A DNA stretch of 43,987 nt from Pseudonocardia sp. CNS-004 (GTDB lineage Bacteria; Actinomycetota; Actinomycetes; Mycobacteriales; Pseudonocardiaceae), in NCBI GenBank assembly GCA_001942185.1, contig MKJV01000125.1, positions 1-43,987 of the forward strand. The letters run 5' to 3'. Position numbers and translations under genes: made by a program. The notes under the pieces were generated by a model. It was given only the letters and a program-made list of their open reading frames with translations, did no database searches and had not been told where the DNA came from. Shown here piece after piece: positions 26,008-32,909 of the stretch (within the stretch, counting starts at the first letter, position 1; the number at the start of each line of letters is the position of its first letter).

Positions 26008-26940
26008 TCAGCCGAGCAACGCCTTCACGGTCTCCTCAGGACTGACGCAGCGGAAGCCCGTGTCGTCATCACACATGCTGGCAGCAGCGTCGTTGAACGA
26101 GGATGGTGTTGAGCGATCGAAAGGGCTCGTCCACGCCCCGCCTTTCAGCTCATACCGGGCTGGCTTGGTCTCGGTCGCGCACCATTCCCAGACATTGCCG
26201 CACATGTCGTAGACGCCGTACGGGCTGATGCCGCTCTGGTAGCAGTCGCGCGCGGTCGTGTTGCCGACACCGTTTTCGCGGACGTTACACTTGGCGGGTG
26301 TCGGCTGATCGCCCCACGGATAGATCGTTCCTCGCGTGCCGCGAGCGGCTTTCTCCCACTGCTGGCTCGTCGGCAGGGTCTTGCCGGCCCATGTCGCATA
26401 GGAATGCGCGTCGTTCCATGTCACGAAGACGACCGGATGGTTGAGGAGTTCTTCAGGGCATCTCCCAGCGACCCAATGTTGGGGCGAGTGGTGTCCGGTA
26501 GCGGCGACGAAACGCGCATAGTCTTCGTTGGATACGGGATGCACGTCGATGTAGTAGGTAGGAATCCATGCCGGGGTATTGCTTGGACCGGAGAGGTAGA
26601 CGCTCCCTTCAACTTTGACCATGAGACTGCCGTCTCTTGGATGCTGAATCTGACTACTCCCGATCGGTTCGATGCGATCGTCATCGTCGGCAGTGGGGAC
26701 CAGCGAATCGCCAGTAAGGAACGCGAAGCGAGCTTGAGTATCGGGATCGCTTCGGCTGAGGCACGTGTCAAGCGCTGCCTGGTTCACGGGGCGCGGCCGG
26801 ATGTTCTCCCGGCCTGCCTCCCACTTGGAGATCATCCGCTCGCTGACGCCGAGGTGTGCAGCGAACTCGCGGATGCTCATCCGCTTGGCCTCGCGCAGTG
26901 AACGAACCTCTGCTCCTGACCAGCTCTGAACAGTCGTCAC
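26008..26940 (-). CDS. XRE-type HTH fused to FGE-like (SUMF1) domain
   Basis: The N-terminus (REAKRMSIREFAAHLGVSER plus MISKWEAG) is a Cro/CI-type helix-turn-helix. After a linker of about 50 residues comes a formylglycine-generating-enzyme-like domain: YYIDVHPVSNEDYARFVAAT, HPVVFVTWNDAHSYATWAGK, LPTSQQWEKAARG, MCGNVWEWCA, and the ending DDDTGFRCV. The active-site cysteine pair of true FGE (in the GGSWLCxxxYC-like stretch) is replaced by KGGAWTSPFDRSTPSS, so formylglycine formation is unlikely; the fold may bind a ligand or do non-haem iron chemistry. GTG start at 26940 with a GGGGGGAG site. Base composition is lower in GC than its neighbours, a sign of separate origin. Probable operon with the aminotransferase upstream. 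Confidence 0.8.
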   Translation of the reverse strand: MTTVQSWSGAEVRSLREAKRMSIREFAAHLGVSERMISKWEAGRENIRPRPVNQAALDTCLSRSDPDTQARFAFLTGDSLVPTADDDDRIEPIGSSQIQHPRDGSLMVKVEGSVYLSGPSNTPAWIPTYYIDVHPVSNEDYARFVAATGHHSPQHWVAGRCPEELLNHPVVFVTWNDAHSYATWAGKTLPTSQQWEKAARGTRGTIYPWGDQPTPAKCNVRENGVGNTTARDCYQSGISPYGVYDMCGNVWEWCATETKPARYELKGGAWTSPFDRSTPSSFNDAAASMCDDDTGFRCVSPEETVKALLG

Positions 26941-26999
26941 CCCGTGCTCTCCCCCCACAGCGAGAACGTCTGGATGATCGTAGCTGGCGCGGCGCGCGT

Positions 27000-27782
27000 C
27001 TACAGGCGTTCCGATGGAATATCCACGTACTGCTCGCGCAGGTCCTTCAGCATCGGGTGCTCGGTAGACCGCCATAGGGTGCTGTCCACGGATGCGACAG
27101 GCCTGATGCCAGTTGCGGCGTTCGTTGCGAACGCGGCGTCCATGCCTGCGAGATCGGATAGCGTGAGTGGCTCCGTCGTCACGGGCTCGTCGAGCGCCTG
27201 GTGCAGGAGCGTCATCGTTATGCCGGAGAGGTACGCCGCCTGCGGCCAGACGATATGACCGCTCCGGACGAACCCGATGTTGGATGTTGCAATCTCGGAA
27301 ATTGTGCCGTCTGGATTCAAGAAGAGGACATCGTCATACCCTTCGCGCTGTGCTGCGCGGCGTCGCTGAAGGGCTCCAAACAGGCCGATGTGTTTTACCG
27401 CAGGAATTTCGCGTTGGTAGGAAGCGGCCTGCAGGCGCAGTGGCGACGGGACTGCATCCGAAGCGGGCCGCGTTGTAATGAGGACGTGAGGGCTGCTATC
27501 TGAGCCGATCGTTCCGAGGTCCAGTGCCGGATCGTAGATCGTAACCCGTACGACCGTCCGCGGATTATCGGTGCCGAGCGCTTTCCTGATGTACAGGCGC
27601 ACGCTGTCGGTGTCGAGTTCGCTGTTGAAGAGGATGCGCGTGTCTCGTGCGAGCCGCTGCATGTGGAGTGAGAGCCCGCGCACGCGGCCATCCTCAACCA
27701 ACATCGACGTGAAGTTCCCGTAGTTCGTGAGCGCCAGGGCCTTGATCTGGTCCGCAGTCGCCGTGACGCCATCTAGTTCCAT
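27000..27782 (-). CDS. Class IV aminotransferase-like protein (PLP)
   Basis: Fold-type IV PLP enzyme, the family of branched-chain and D-amino-acid aminotransferases and aminodeoxychorismate lyase. The probable Schiff-base Lys is in IPAVKHIG; GYDDVLFLNPDGTISEIATSNIGFV is the strongest family signature, and SGITMTLLHQAL with FATNAATGIRPVASVD forms the C-terminal phosphate-binding part. 260 residues, slightly short. It precedes the XRE-FGE-like gene by 59 bp on the same strand, shares its lower GC, and is probably cotranscribed. The reaction is unknown. Confidence 0.85.
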   Translation of the reverse strand: MELDGVTATADQIKALALTNYGNFTSMLVEDGRVRGLSLHMQRLARDTRILFNSELDTDSVRLYIRKALGTDNPRTVVRVTIYDPALDLGTIGSDSSPHVLITTRPASDAVPSPLRLQAASYQREIPAVKHIGLFGALQRRRAAQREGYDDVLFLNPDGTISEIATSNIGFVRSGHIVWPQAAYLSGITMTLLHQALDEPVTTEPLTLSDLAGMDAAFATNAATGIRPVASVDSTLWRSTEHPMLKDLREQYVDIPSERL

Positions 27783-27834
27783 GCTGCGCAGTCTCCCACT
27801 CTTGCGCGCCCTGCTGAACCCATGACTATGTCAA

Positions 27835-27922
27835 GTTCAGTGAAAGTTCAGTGCCCCCGGTTCAGTGAAAGTTCAGCGGTGAGGGAGTACCTGGGCGATT
27901 CGTCGGTTCAGCGGAAGTTCAG
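27835..27922. repeat. GTTCAG iterons
   Basis: Three 17-bp units of form GTTCAGYGRAAGTTCAG at 27835, 27860 and 27906; each contains two GTTCAG boxes exactly 11 bp apart, about one helical turn. An inverted box (CTGAAC) is at 27814. They lie between the leftward aminotransferase operon and the rightward membrane-protein gene. Probable binding sites of a regulator. Confidence 0.7.
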
Positions 27923-28016
27923 CGCTGAGGTGGCGCTCGGGCAGTTCTCGAAAAGTCCGCGCAGTCGGAAGCTTGAAGCACGCAAGTTCAAGCGACTGAC
28001 TACGACGGAGGAAGTC

Positions 28017-28235
28017 ATGGCACGCAGGACAACGATGATGCAGCCGATGATCAACGGAGGCGGTAGCGGCACCGGGCGCCGGGTGCTCACCGTGGTGGTA
28101 GTGCTCGTACTGGTGGCGCTCGTGCTCCGGGACCCCATCGGTGCGGCGCACACGGTCCAGCTACTGGCGGAGTGGGCGGGCGATGCCCTCGACGCGCTCG
28201 GCAAGTTCGGCTCTGCGCTGTCGAGGACATCGTGA
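28017..28235 (+). CDS. Small single-pass membrane protein
   Basis: 72 residues with one hydrophobic helix, VLTVVVVLVLVALVL, and a C-terminal amphipathic part (LLAEWAGDALDALGKFGSAL). The ATG at 28017 has an excellent GGAGGAAG ribosome site; the upstream extension of the frame crosses the GTTCAG repeats and is discarded. I do not recognise the family. It could be an accessory protein of the element. Confidence 0.6.
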   Translation: MARRTTMMQPMINGGGSGTGRRVLTVVVVLVLVALVLRDPIGAAHTVQLLAEWAGDALDALGKFGSALSRTS

Positions 28236-28263
28236 CCAGGTCGACGGTCCTGCCTGGGTTTGG

Positions 28264-28608
28264 CTACTCGCTCGGCGGCCTGCGCTCCGCTTCAAGGGCC
28301 GAGACGCGGGCCTGCAAGTCTCGGACCTCGGCGCGGATCGCGCTGAGGTTGTCGGAACCGCCCGCCATCTCGGTCGCGCTCGACCGGCCTCGGAGGACCT
28401 GGCCGAGGTGGTCGCCTGGCCACCCGAGCGCGACTGAGAGGGCAGTGAGAGTTCGCGGCTGTCGACGTCTGGTGTTGAGCACGTGGACCAGCTCGCGGAC
28501 CGTCGTGAGGGAGACGCCCGACTGGGCGGCTAGCTCAGTCATCGTCATGCCGCGCTCATCGAGTCGTTCGGCGATCGCGGTCGCGACGGCCTGCCAGTCC
28601 TGCGTCAA
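28264..28608 (-). CDS. XRE-family regulator of the element
   Basis: 114 residues. A helix-turn-helix, TMTELAAQSGVSLTTVRELV, is followed by LSVALGWPGDHLGQVLRG and a coiled-coil-like C-terminus (LSAIRAEVRDLQARVSALEAE) fit for dimerisation. TTG start at 28608 with GGAGG five bases upstream. It is divergent from the long backbone operon, with a 12-bp perfect palindrome between them, the place expected for a repressor of transfer genes. Confidence 0.82.
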   Translation of the reverse strand: MTQDWQAVATAIAERLDERGMTMTELAAQSGVSLTTVRELVHVLNTRRRQPRTLTALSVALGWPGDHLGQVLRGRSSATEMAGGSDNLSAIRAEVRDLQARVSALEAERRPPSE

Positions 28609-28638
28609 GTGGCCTCCAGAGGTTCTGACCTGCGAAGA

Positions 28639-28650
28639 GTCTAGCTAGAC
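28639..28650. promoter_or_regulatory. Perfect palindrome, candidate operator
   Basis: GTCTAGCTAGAC is a 12-bp perfect palindrome, unusual in this GC-rich context, placed between divergent regulator and backbone operon promoters. Confidence 0.55.
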
Positions 28651-28685
28651 CCTACGAGATCGCGCGTGGTTCGAGCACAGCACTG

Positions 28686-28714
28686 TTGACGAACTATCAA
28701 TTAACGCTCAAGAT
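28686..28714 (+). promoter_or_regulatory. Putative promoter of the backbone operon
   Basis: TTGACG at 28686-28691 and CAAGAT at 28709-28714 have 17-bp spacing, in an AT-rich pocket 32 bp before the first gene of the plus-strand array. The palindrome lies just upstream. Confidence 0.5.
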
Positions 28715-28745
28715 GAGCGTGAAGTTGGCAACCTGGAAGGACGAT

Positions 28746-29033
28746 ATGAGCACCACGAAGGACGGGGCCGTACTCACTGAGTGCGTCGCTCCGCTGAGCG
28801 AGGACGACCGGCGGGCCGTGCGTCGGTACTGGGAGCAGGTGATCCGAGAGGAGTGGGTGCCGACCGCTCGGCCGGCACCGCGGCCGGTGTCGCTGGCCGA
28901 GCTGGACGAGCGCCGGGAACGCCGTTCGGCGCGTCGGGCGGTGGCTCGGCTCGCGGCAGCAGGCCGGGTGGCGCAGTTGCACCCGGCGCGGCCGGTGGTC
29001 CGGGGCGGGTTCGGGCCGGGTGAGGCGGCATGA
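28746..29033 (+). CDS. Hypothetical protein, first gene of backbone operon
   Basis: 95 residues: an acidic N-terminus (LTECVAPLSEDDRRAVRRYW) and an Arg-rich helical middle (LAELDERRERRSARRAVARL). No recognised domain. ATG at 28746 with GGAAGGA. The stop overlaps the next ATG by 4 bp. Confidence 0.65.
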   Translation: MSTTKDGAVLTECVAPLSEDDRRAVRRYWEQVIREEWVPTARPAPRPVSLAELDERRERRSARRAVARLAAAGRVAQLHPARPVVRGGFGPGEAA

Positions 29034-29449
29034 AGCGGGGAGAGCGTCGTAGCCCTGTTGGTTCGCGGCTGCACCCGCTGGCGGGGGTGGCCCAGCGTCG
29101 GTGCCGTGAGCTGCACCCGCGCACGGCTTCCGCTGTCGCGGTGGCGTGTGCGGACTGCTGGGAGCGGGCGATCCGGGATGACGAGCGCGCGGTGGTGCTG
29201 TTCGGGCTGCCGCGGGAGATCGAGCCGGACCCGACCTATGTGGACCAGGTCGCTGTGGAGTTGGCGGTGGCCGGGCACAAGCCGCGGTTGACGGCGGTGG
29301 AGGAGGTCGAGGCGGTCGCGATCCTGCTGCGCCGCGGGTGGCGCGACACGCGGATCGCGGAGTGGCTGGGCATCCGCCCGGCTCGCGCCGTCGACCTGCG
29401 CGCCGCCGCCACGGCGTCCAAGACGCGGACCGGGACGGAGGCCGCGTGA
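29030..29449 (+). CDS. Hypothetical protein with C-terminal HTH-like region
   Basis: 139 residues. The N-terminus has a Cys pair in VAVACADCWERA; the C-terminus (LTAVEEVEAVAILLRRGW, TRIAEWLGIRPARAVDLR) looks like a helix-turn-helix of sigma-like or replisome-helper proteins of actinobacterial elements. ATG overlaps the previous stop; its own stop overlaps the next ATG (TGATG). Confidence 0.65.
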   Translation: MKRGERRSPVGSRLHPLAGVAQRRCRELHPRTASAVAVACADCWERAIRDDERAVVLFGLPREIEPDPTYVDQVAVELAVAGHKPRLTAVEEVEAVAILLRRGWRDTRIAEWLGIRPARAVDLRAAATASKTRTGTEAA

Positions 29450-29634
29450 TGGCGAACTGGCGTCCCTGGAGCAACGAGCCGGAGCCGGTGTCCACGATCG
29501 ACGACCAGTCGTGGCGGGACCTGCAGGGCCGGGCGCTGAAGGCGAACCCGCGACGCGGGGACACGTGAAGCGCCGAGTCGGTGGCCGCGCGGAAGGCCGC
29601 GTCGGACAACTACAAGAACCGGCGGATGAACTGA
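29449..29634 (+). CDS. Small hypothetical protein with in-frame stop
   Basis: From ATG 29449 the frame stops at TGA 29566-29568 after 39 residues (MANWRPWSNEPEPVSTIDDQ...). The same frame then continues as SAESVAARKAASDNYKNRRMN to TGA 29632-29634, which abuts the next ATG exactly as other genes of this operon do. That makes a premature stop, or an error in one base, more likely than a 39-residue gene. Function unknown. Confidence 0.5.
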
Positions 29635-29905
29635 TGGCCGGCCACCGGAATGCCCGGTCGCTCGTGCGGCCGGAGGTCATCGAGGGCGAGCTCGTCGCCC
29701 GGGCGCAGCTGCCGGCCGTCGTCGACGGCGTCGTCGAGGCGTCGGTGGCGGTGTCGTCGAGGGCCAGGTGGTGCGCGTCATCGAGATCGAGCAGTACCCG
29801 CAGGCGAGCACTGCGCTCGGCGGGTGCACCGCGTTCACCGGCCACTACGTCACCGACCCGGCCGAGGTCGCGGCCATCGCTCGACGTGTCGGGGGTACGC
29901 GATGA
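29634..29905 (+). CDS. Hypothetical protein, one frameshift
   Basis: First part MAGHRNARSLVRPEVIEGEL in one frame, last part VVRVIEIEQYPQASTALGG and FTGHYVTDPAEVAAIARRVG in the next, joined by one missing base near 29755. The join restores a gene whose stop overlaps the next ATG. About 90 residues, no recognised family. Confidence 0.5.
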
Positions 29906-30480
29906 GGAACCTCACTGCGATCGCGGTGCTCGTGGCCGGTCTGGTGCTGGCCCGCCACAACGGCGTCGTACTGGTGGCCGCGCTGGTCATCGCCTGGTTC
30001 GTGGCTCGCCCGGGCCGCGCGGGTCGGGCGGTGGCGGGTCGGGGGATGCGTCGGGTCGCGGTGCGCACGCACGGCGGGCACGGCACCAAGACGGCGGCCC
30101 GGCACGAGGCCGGGCACCGGCGGATGGCCAAGGCCAACGGGTGGCGCGTGGTGAGCGCGGAGATCTTCCCGGACGGGTCCGGGGTGACCTGGATGGACAT
30201 CCCGAAAGACGCCCCGGTGGACCAGTTGGTGGCGGTCGATGTGGCGGGCGGGATCGCGGCTGGCACGTGGGCGGGCTGCTCGTCGGACATGGCGCACTTG
30301 CGCAAGGACCTCGGCCGGTTGCCGGGCGGGTTCATCTTCGACGGCCCGGAACGGGATGCGGCGAAGCGGTCGGGCTACGCGCTGGCCCGCAAGCACGTCG
30401 GCAGCGGCTGGCTCTCGGACAACGCCGCGGTGCGCAAGGACGCGGACGAACTGCTGAAGAAGGGACGGATCAACGGATGA
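29902..30480 (+). CDS. Membrane-anchored M41-like HExxH protein
   Basis: 192 residues. One or two membrane helices at residues 5-35 (LTAIAVLVAGLVLARHNGVV...), a basic stretch, then a metallopeptidase-like domain: His68-Glu69-x-x-His72 in AARHEAGHRRMAKANGWRV, VSAEIFPDGSGVTWMD, and AGGIAAGTWAGCSSDMAHL with Asp129 where M41 (FtsH) peptidases have the third zinc ligand. No AAA+ domain is attached. It is a stand-alone FtsH-like peptidase domain. It might process element or host proteins during transfer, which is inference. Both ends overlap neighbours by 4 bp. Confidence 0.72.
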   Translation: MRNLTAIAVLVAGLVLARHNGVVLVAALVIAWFVARPGRAGRAVAGRGMRRVAVRTHGGHGTKTAARHEAGHRRMAKANGWRVVSAEIFPDGSGVTWMDIPKDAPVDQLVAVDVAGGIAAGTWAGCSSDMAHLRKDLGRLPGGFIFDGPERDAAKRSGYALARKHVGSGWLSDNAAVRKDADELLKKGRING

Positions 30481-31136
30481 CCCCGCCCATCGGACACGAG
30501 TGGCGGATGTGCGCCTGTGAGCGCGCGCTGCCCGCCCACGTCGACACCGCCCCGGATCCCGCTGGCGGGACCGGATGCGGGATGGCCTGGCGGTTCTGCG
30601 AGGCCAGCACCGAGATCGAGGAACGACACATCACCGAGGTCCAGCCCGGCGGATACCTCCGCCAAGACGTCCCCGCCGGGCTGGTTCTCCCCAACCACCA
30701 GAACAGCAGTGAGGAGAACGTGATGGTAGAGGCCACGATGCCGACCGGGCGGGTGTCGACCCGTGCCGCGCGGCGGGTGGTGCGCGAGCTGGTGCGGTTC
30801 GAGGTGCTCGACGCCGCCACCCGCCCGGCGGGCTGCGGCCCGATCGCCGTGCGGGGGCTGTGGCGCTGGCTGAGCACGGACCCGCACACGGTCGCGATGG
30901 CGTTCCACCCTGGCACCCGCGCCGAGGTCACCTGGCTGGTCGGCCGGGACCTGCTGGCCGCCGGTGTGCACGGCCCGGTCGGGCTGGGTGACGTGTCGGT
31001 GCTGCCGGACGTGGACTCGGCCGCGTACCGGGAGCTGGTGCTGTCCAGCTCGGATGGCCGCCGCGGGCTGCGGTTCCCGGTCGCCGCCCTGGTCGCGTTC
31101 CTGGATCGCACCGACGCGATCGGTGGTGCGGCATGA
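30477..31136 (+). CDS. Hypothetical protein with Cys-rich N-terminus, possibly two genes
   Basis: The open frame from ATG 30477 encodes 219 residues. Residues 1-80 contain several cysteines (MCACERA, GTGCGMAWRFCEAS), perhaps zinc-binding. A second good start, ATG 30723 with GAGGAG six bases upstream, begins MVEATMPTGRVSTRAARRVV, which looks like an independent protein of 137 residues. So this may be two genes with the intervening stop lost by a base error, or one fused gene. No family recognised. Confidence 0.5.
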   Translation: MTPPIGHEWRMCACERALPAHVDTAPDPAGGTGCGMAWRFCEASTEIEERHITEVQPGGYLRQDVPAGLVLPNHQNSSEENVMVEATMPTGRVSTRAARRVVRELVRFEVLDAATRPAGCGPIAVRGLWRWLSTDPHTVAMAFHPGTRAEVTWLVGRDLLAAGVHGPVGLGDVSVLPDVDSAAYRELVLSSSDGRRGLRFPVAALVAFLDRTDAIGGAA

Positions 31137-31552
31137 ACGAGTTCATCAAGTTCGAGGGCTACTACGTCGAGTACGGGCCGGGCGGTGGCGTGAACGTCGG
31201 CACCCCCAGCACGCACATCACCCTCGGCAACGGCACCACCGTCGAGATCCCCACCCCGTTCATGCGGATCGACCGCAACCTCGCGATCACCCCGGCGATC
31301 GTGCCGGACGGCGAGTCCGCGCTGCGGATCGACTTCACCCGCTGGTCGCCGCTGCGCTTCGGCACGGACCTCACGGCCGGGTTCCCGTTCAACTTCCCGA
31401 CCCAGGACCTCGCGGTCAGGGTCGCCCGCGCGTTCGACGCTGACCCGCGCACCAGCTGGCGGGACACGCCCGACGCGATCGGTACTTGGCTGCGCGCCTG
31501 GGTCGCCGACAACGAGCAGGACCTCAGCCTCCCGCCGGGAGGTGCGCGATGA
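31133..31552 (+). CDS. Hypothetical protein
   Basis: 139 residues, beta-rich (FIKFEGYYVEYGPGGGVNVG; HITLGNGTTVEIPTPFMRID), no membrane segment. No recognised family. Coupled by ATGA overlaps at both ends. Confidence 0.6.
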   Translation: MNEFIKFEGYYVEYGPGGGVNVGTPSTHITLGNGTTVEIPTPFMRIDRNLAITPAIVPDGESALRIDFTRWSPLRFGTDLTAGFPFNFPTQDLAVRVARAFDADPRTSWRDTPDAIGTWLRAWVADNEQDLSLPPGGAR

Positions 31553-32028
31553 CCGGCATGGATCTCGCCTCCGCGGTGTCGTTCGCCGTCGTGTTGCCGG
31601 CTCTGCTGGTGGCGCACACGGTGGCCGACCACTGGGTGCAGACCGATCACCAGGCCGGGCACAAGGGCCTGCCCGGGTGGGCGGGCCGGTGGGCGTGCGG
31701 CAAGCACGTCGCCACCTACACGCTCGTGACAACGCTCGCCGTGCTCGCCGTCTGGGGGCTGTTCGCGCTGCCGCTGACGGTCACCGGCGTGGCGGCCGGT
31801 CAGGTCGTCTCGGCGGTGACGCACTACTGGGCAGACCGGCGCAGCACCCTCGCCCTGCTCGCCGAGATCACCGGGAGCGGCGCGTTCTACCGGCTCGGCG
31901 CCCCGCGCCCGGGCCGCGACGACAACCCGTCGCTGGGCACCGGCGCCTACGCGCTGGACCAGTCGTGGCATTGGCTGTGGCTCGGCGGCGCCGCCGCGGT
32001 CACCGCCCTGGTTGGGGGTGGGGTGTGA
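31549..32028 (+). CDS. Multi-pass membrane protein, DUF3307-like
   Basis: 159 residues with about three membrane helices. The pattern LLVAHTVADHWVQTDHQAGHKG and the later GKHVATYTLVTTLAVLAVW resembles the HxxxDxxxQ ... KH signature of DUF3307 proteins. In conjugative elements such small membrane proteins sit with Spd (spread) genes and may help DNA move between hyphal compartments; that role is inferred from place only. Confidence 0.6.
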   Translation: MTGMDLASAVSFAVVLPALLVAHTVADHWVQTDHQAGHKGLPGWAGRWACGKHVATYTLVTTLAVLAVWGLFALPLTVTGVAAGQVVSAVTHYWADRRSTLALLAEITGSGAFYRLGAPRPGRDDNPSLGTGAYALDQSWHWLWLGGAAAVTALVGGGV

Positions 32029-32909
32029 TGACCAGCGCCTACCCGCTGGCACCGGAGGTGCTGGCCGAAAAGGTCCGCGCGCTCGCGGTGGAGATGGGCG
32101 GGTGGCCGTCGCGGAACAAGGTGATGACCACCTTCCGGGTCGGCGCCCCGAAGGCGACCGACGCGCTCGACACGCTGCGCGCGGCCGGGTTCGACCCCAC
32201 AGCACCGACCCCCGCACCGGCCGCCGAGACCAGCGCGGAGAGCGCGCCTGAGGTGGGCACCGGGCCGGGTCTGCACCTGGTCAAGCCCGCACCCGCCGAT
32301 CTGGCAGAGGGCCGCACAAACGGCCACAGGATCGCCGCAGAGCCCACCGACACCACCGGCGCGGATCTCGACACCCCCGCGCCGGGCGAGGAGACGGCCG
32401 ATCAGGCGTCTTCCGAGGTCGCGCCGGTTGCGGACCCGGGTGCGGGGCGGCGGGTGCGGGTGCCGCGCTGGCCGATCCTGGTGATCGCCCTGGGTGCGTT
32501 CGTGTCCATCTGGGGTGGCTGGGTCGGGCTGGGCAAGCTGGCCGGGTTCGGCCCGGTGCAGTTGCTGCCGGGGATCGCGGACGAGTTCGTCATCAACTCG
32601 GCGATCACGCTGCCGCTGGGTGTGGAGGCGTACGCCTTCTACGCGCTGTGGGTGTGGCTGGCCCCTGCCGCGGCGCGGGTCCCGGCCCGGGCCCGGCGGT
32701 TCGCCTGCTGGTCCAGCGTCGCCGCGCTGGGTGTGGGCCTGTTCGGGCAGGCCACCTACCACCTGTTGGCCGCTGCCGGTGCCGAGCGCGCCCCGGACGC
32801 GGTCGTGGTGTTCGTGTCCTGCCTGCCGGTGCTCGTGCTCGGCGCCGCCGCCGCCCTGACCCACCTGACCCACGACGCTCTGACCCACGATTCGGAGGCC
32901 CGCCGATGA
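32028..32909 (+). CDS. Spd-like membrane protein with N-terminal HTH-like region
   Basis: 293 residues. The first 50 (LAEKVRALAVEMGGWPSRNK plus FRVGAPKATDALDTLR) look like a winged-helix; an acidic/Pro-rich linker follows, then four membrane helices (WPILVIALGAFVSIWGGWVG; ITLPLGVEAYAFYALWVWLA; and two more). This design is typical of the membrane protein encoded just before traB in actinobacterial elements, often labelled SpdB or misnamed ABC transporter. ATG overlaps the previous stop, and its stop overlaps the traB start. Confidence 0.65.
   Translation: MTSAYPLAPEVLAEKVRALAVEMGGWPSRNKVMTTFRVGAPKATDALDTLRAAGFDPTAPTPAPAAETSAESAPEVGTGPGLHLVKPAPADLAEGRTNGHRIAAEPTDTTGADLDTPAPGEETADQASSEVAPVADPGAGRRVRVPRWPILVIALGAFVSIWGGWVGLGKLAGFGPVQLLPGIADEFVINSAITLPLGVEAYAFYALWVWLAPAAARVPARARRFACWSSVAALGVGLFGQATYHLLAAAGAERAPDAVVVFVSCLPVLVLGAAAALTHLTHDALTHDSEARR

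Noticed and set aside
26008..26940. True formylglycine-generating enzyme activating a sulfatase.
   Set aside because: The catalytic cysteine pair is absent and no sulfatase gene lies nearby.
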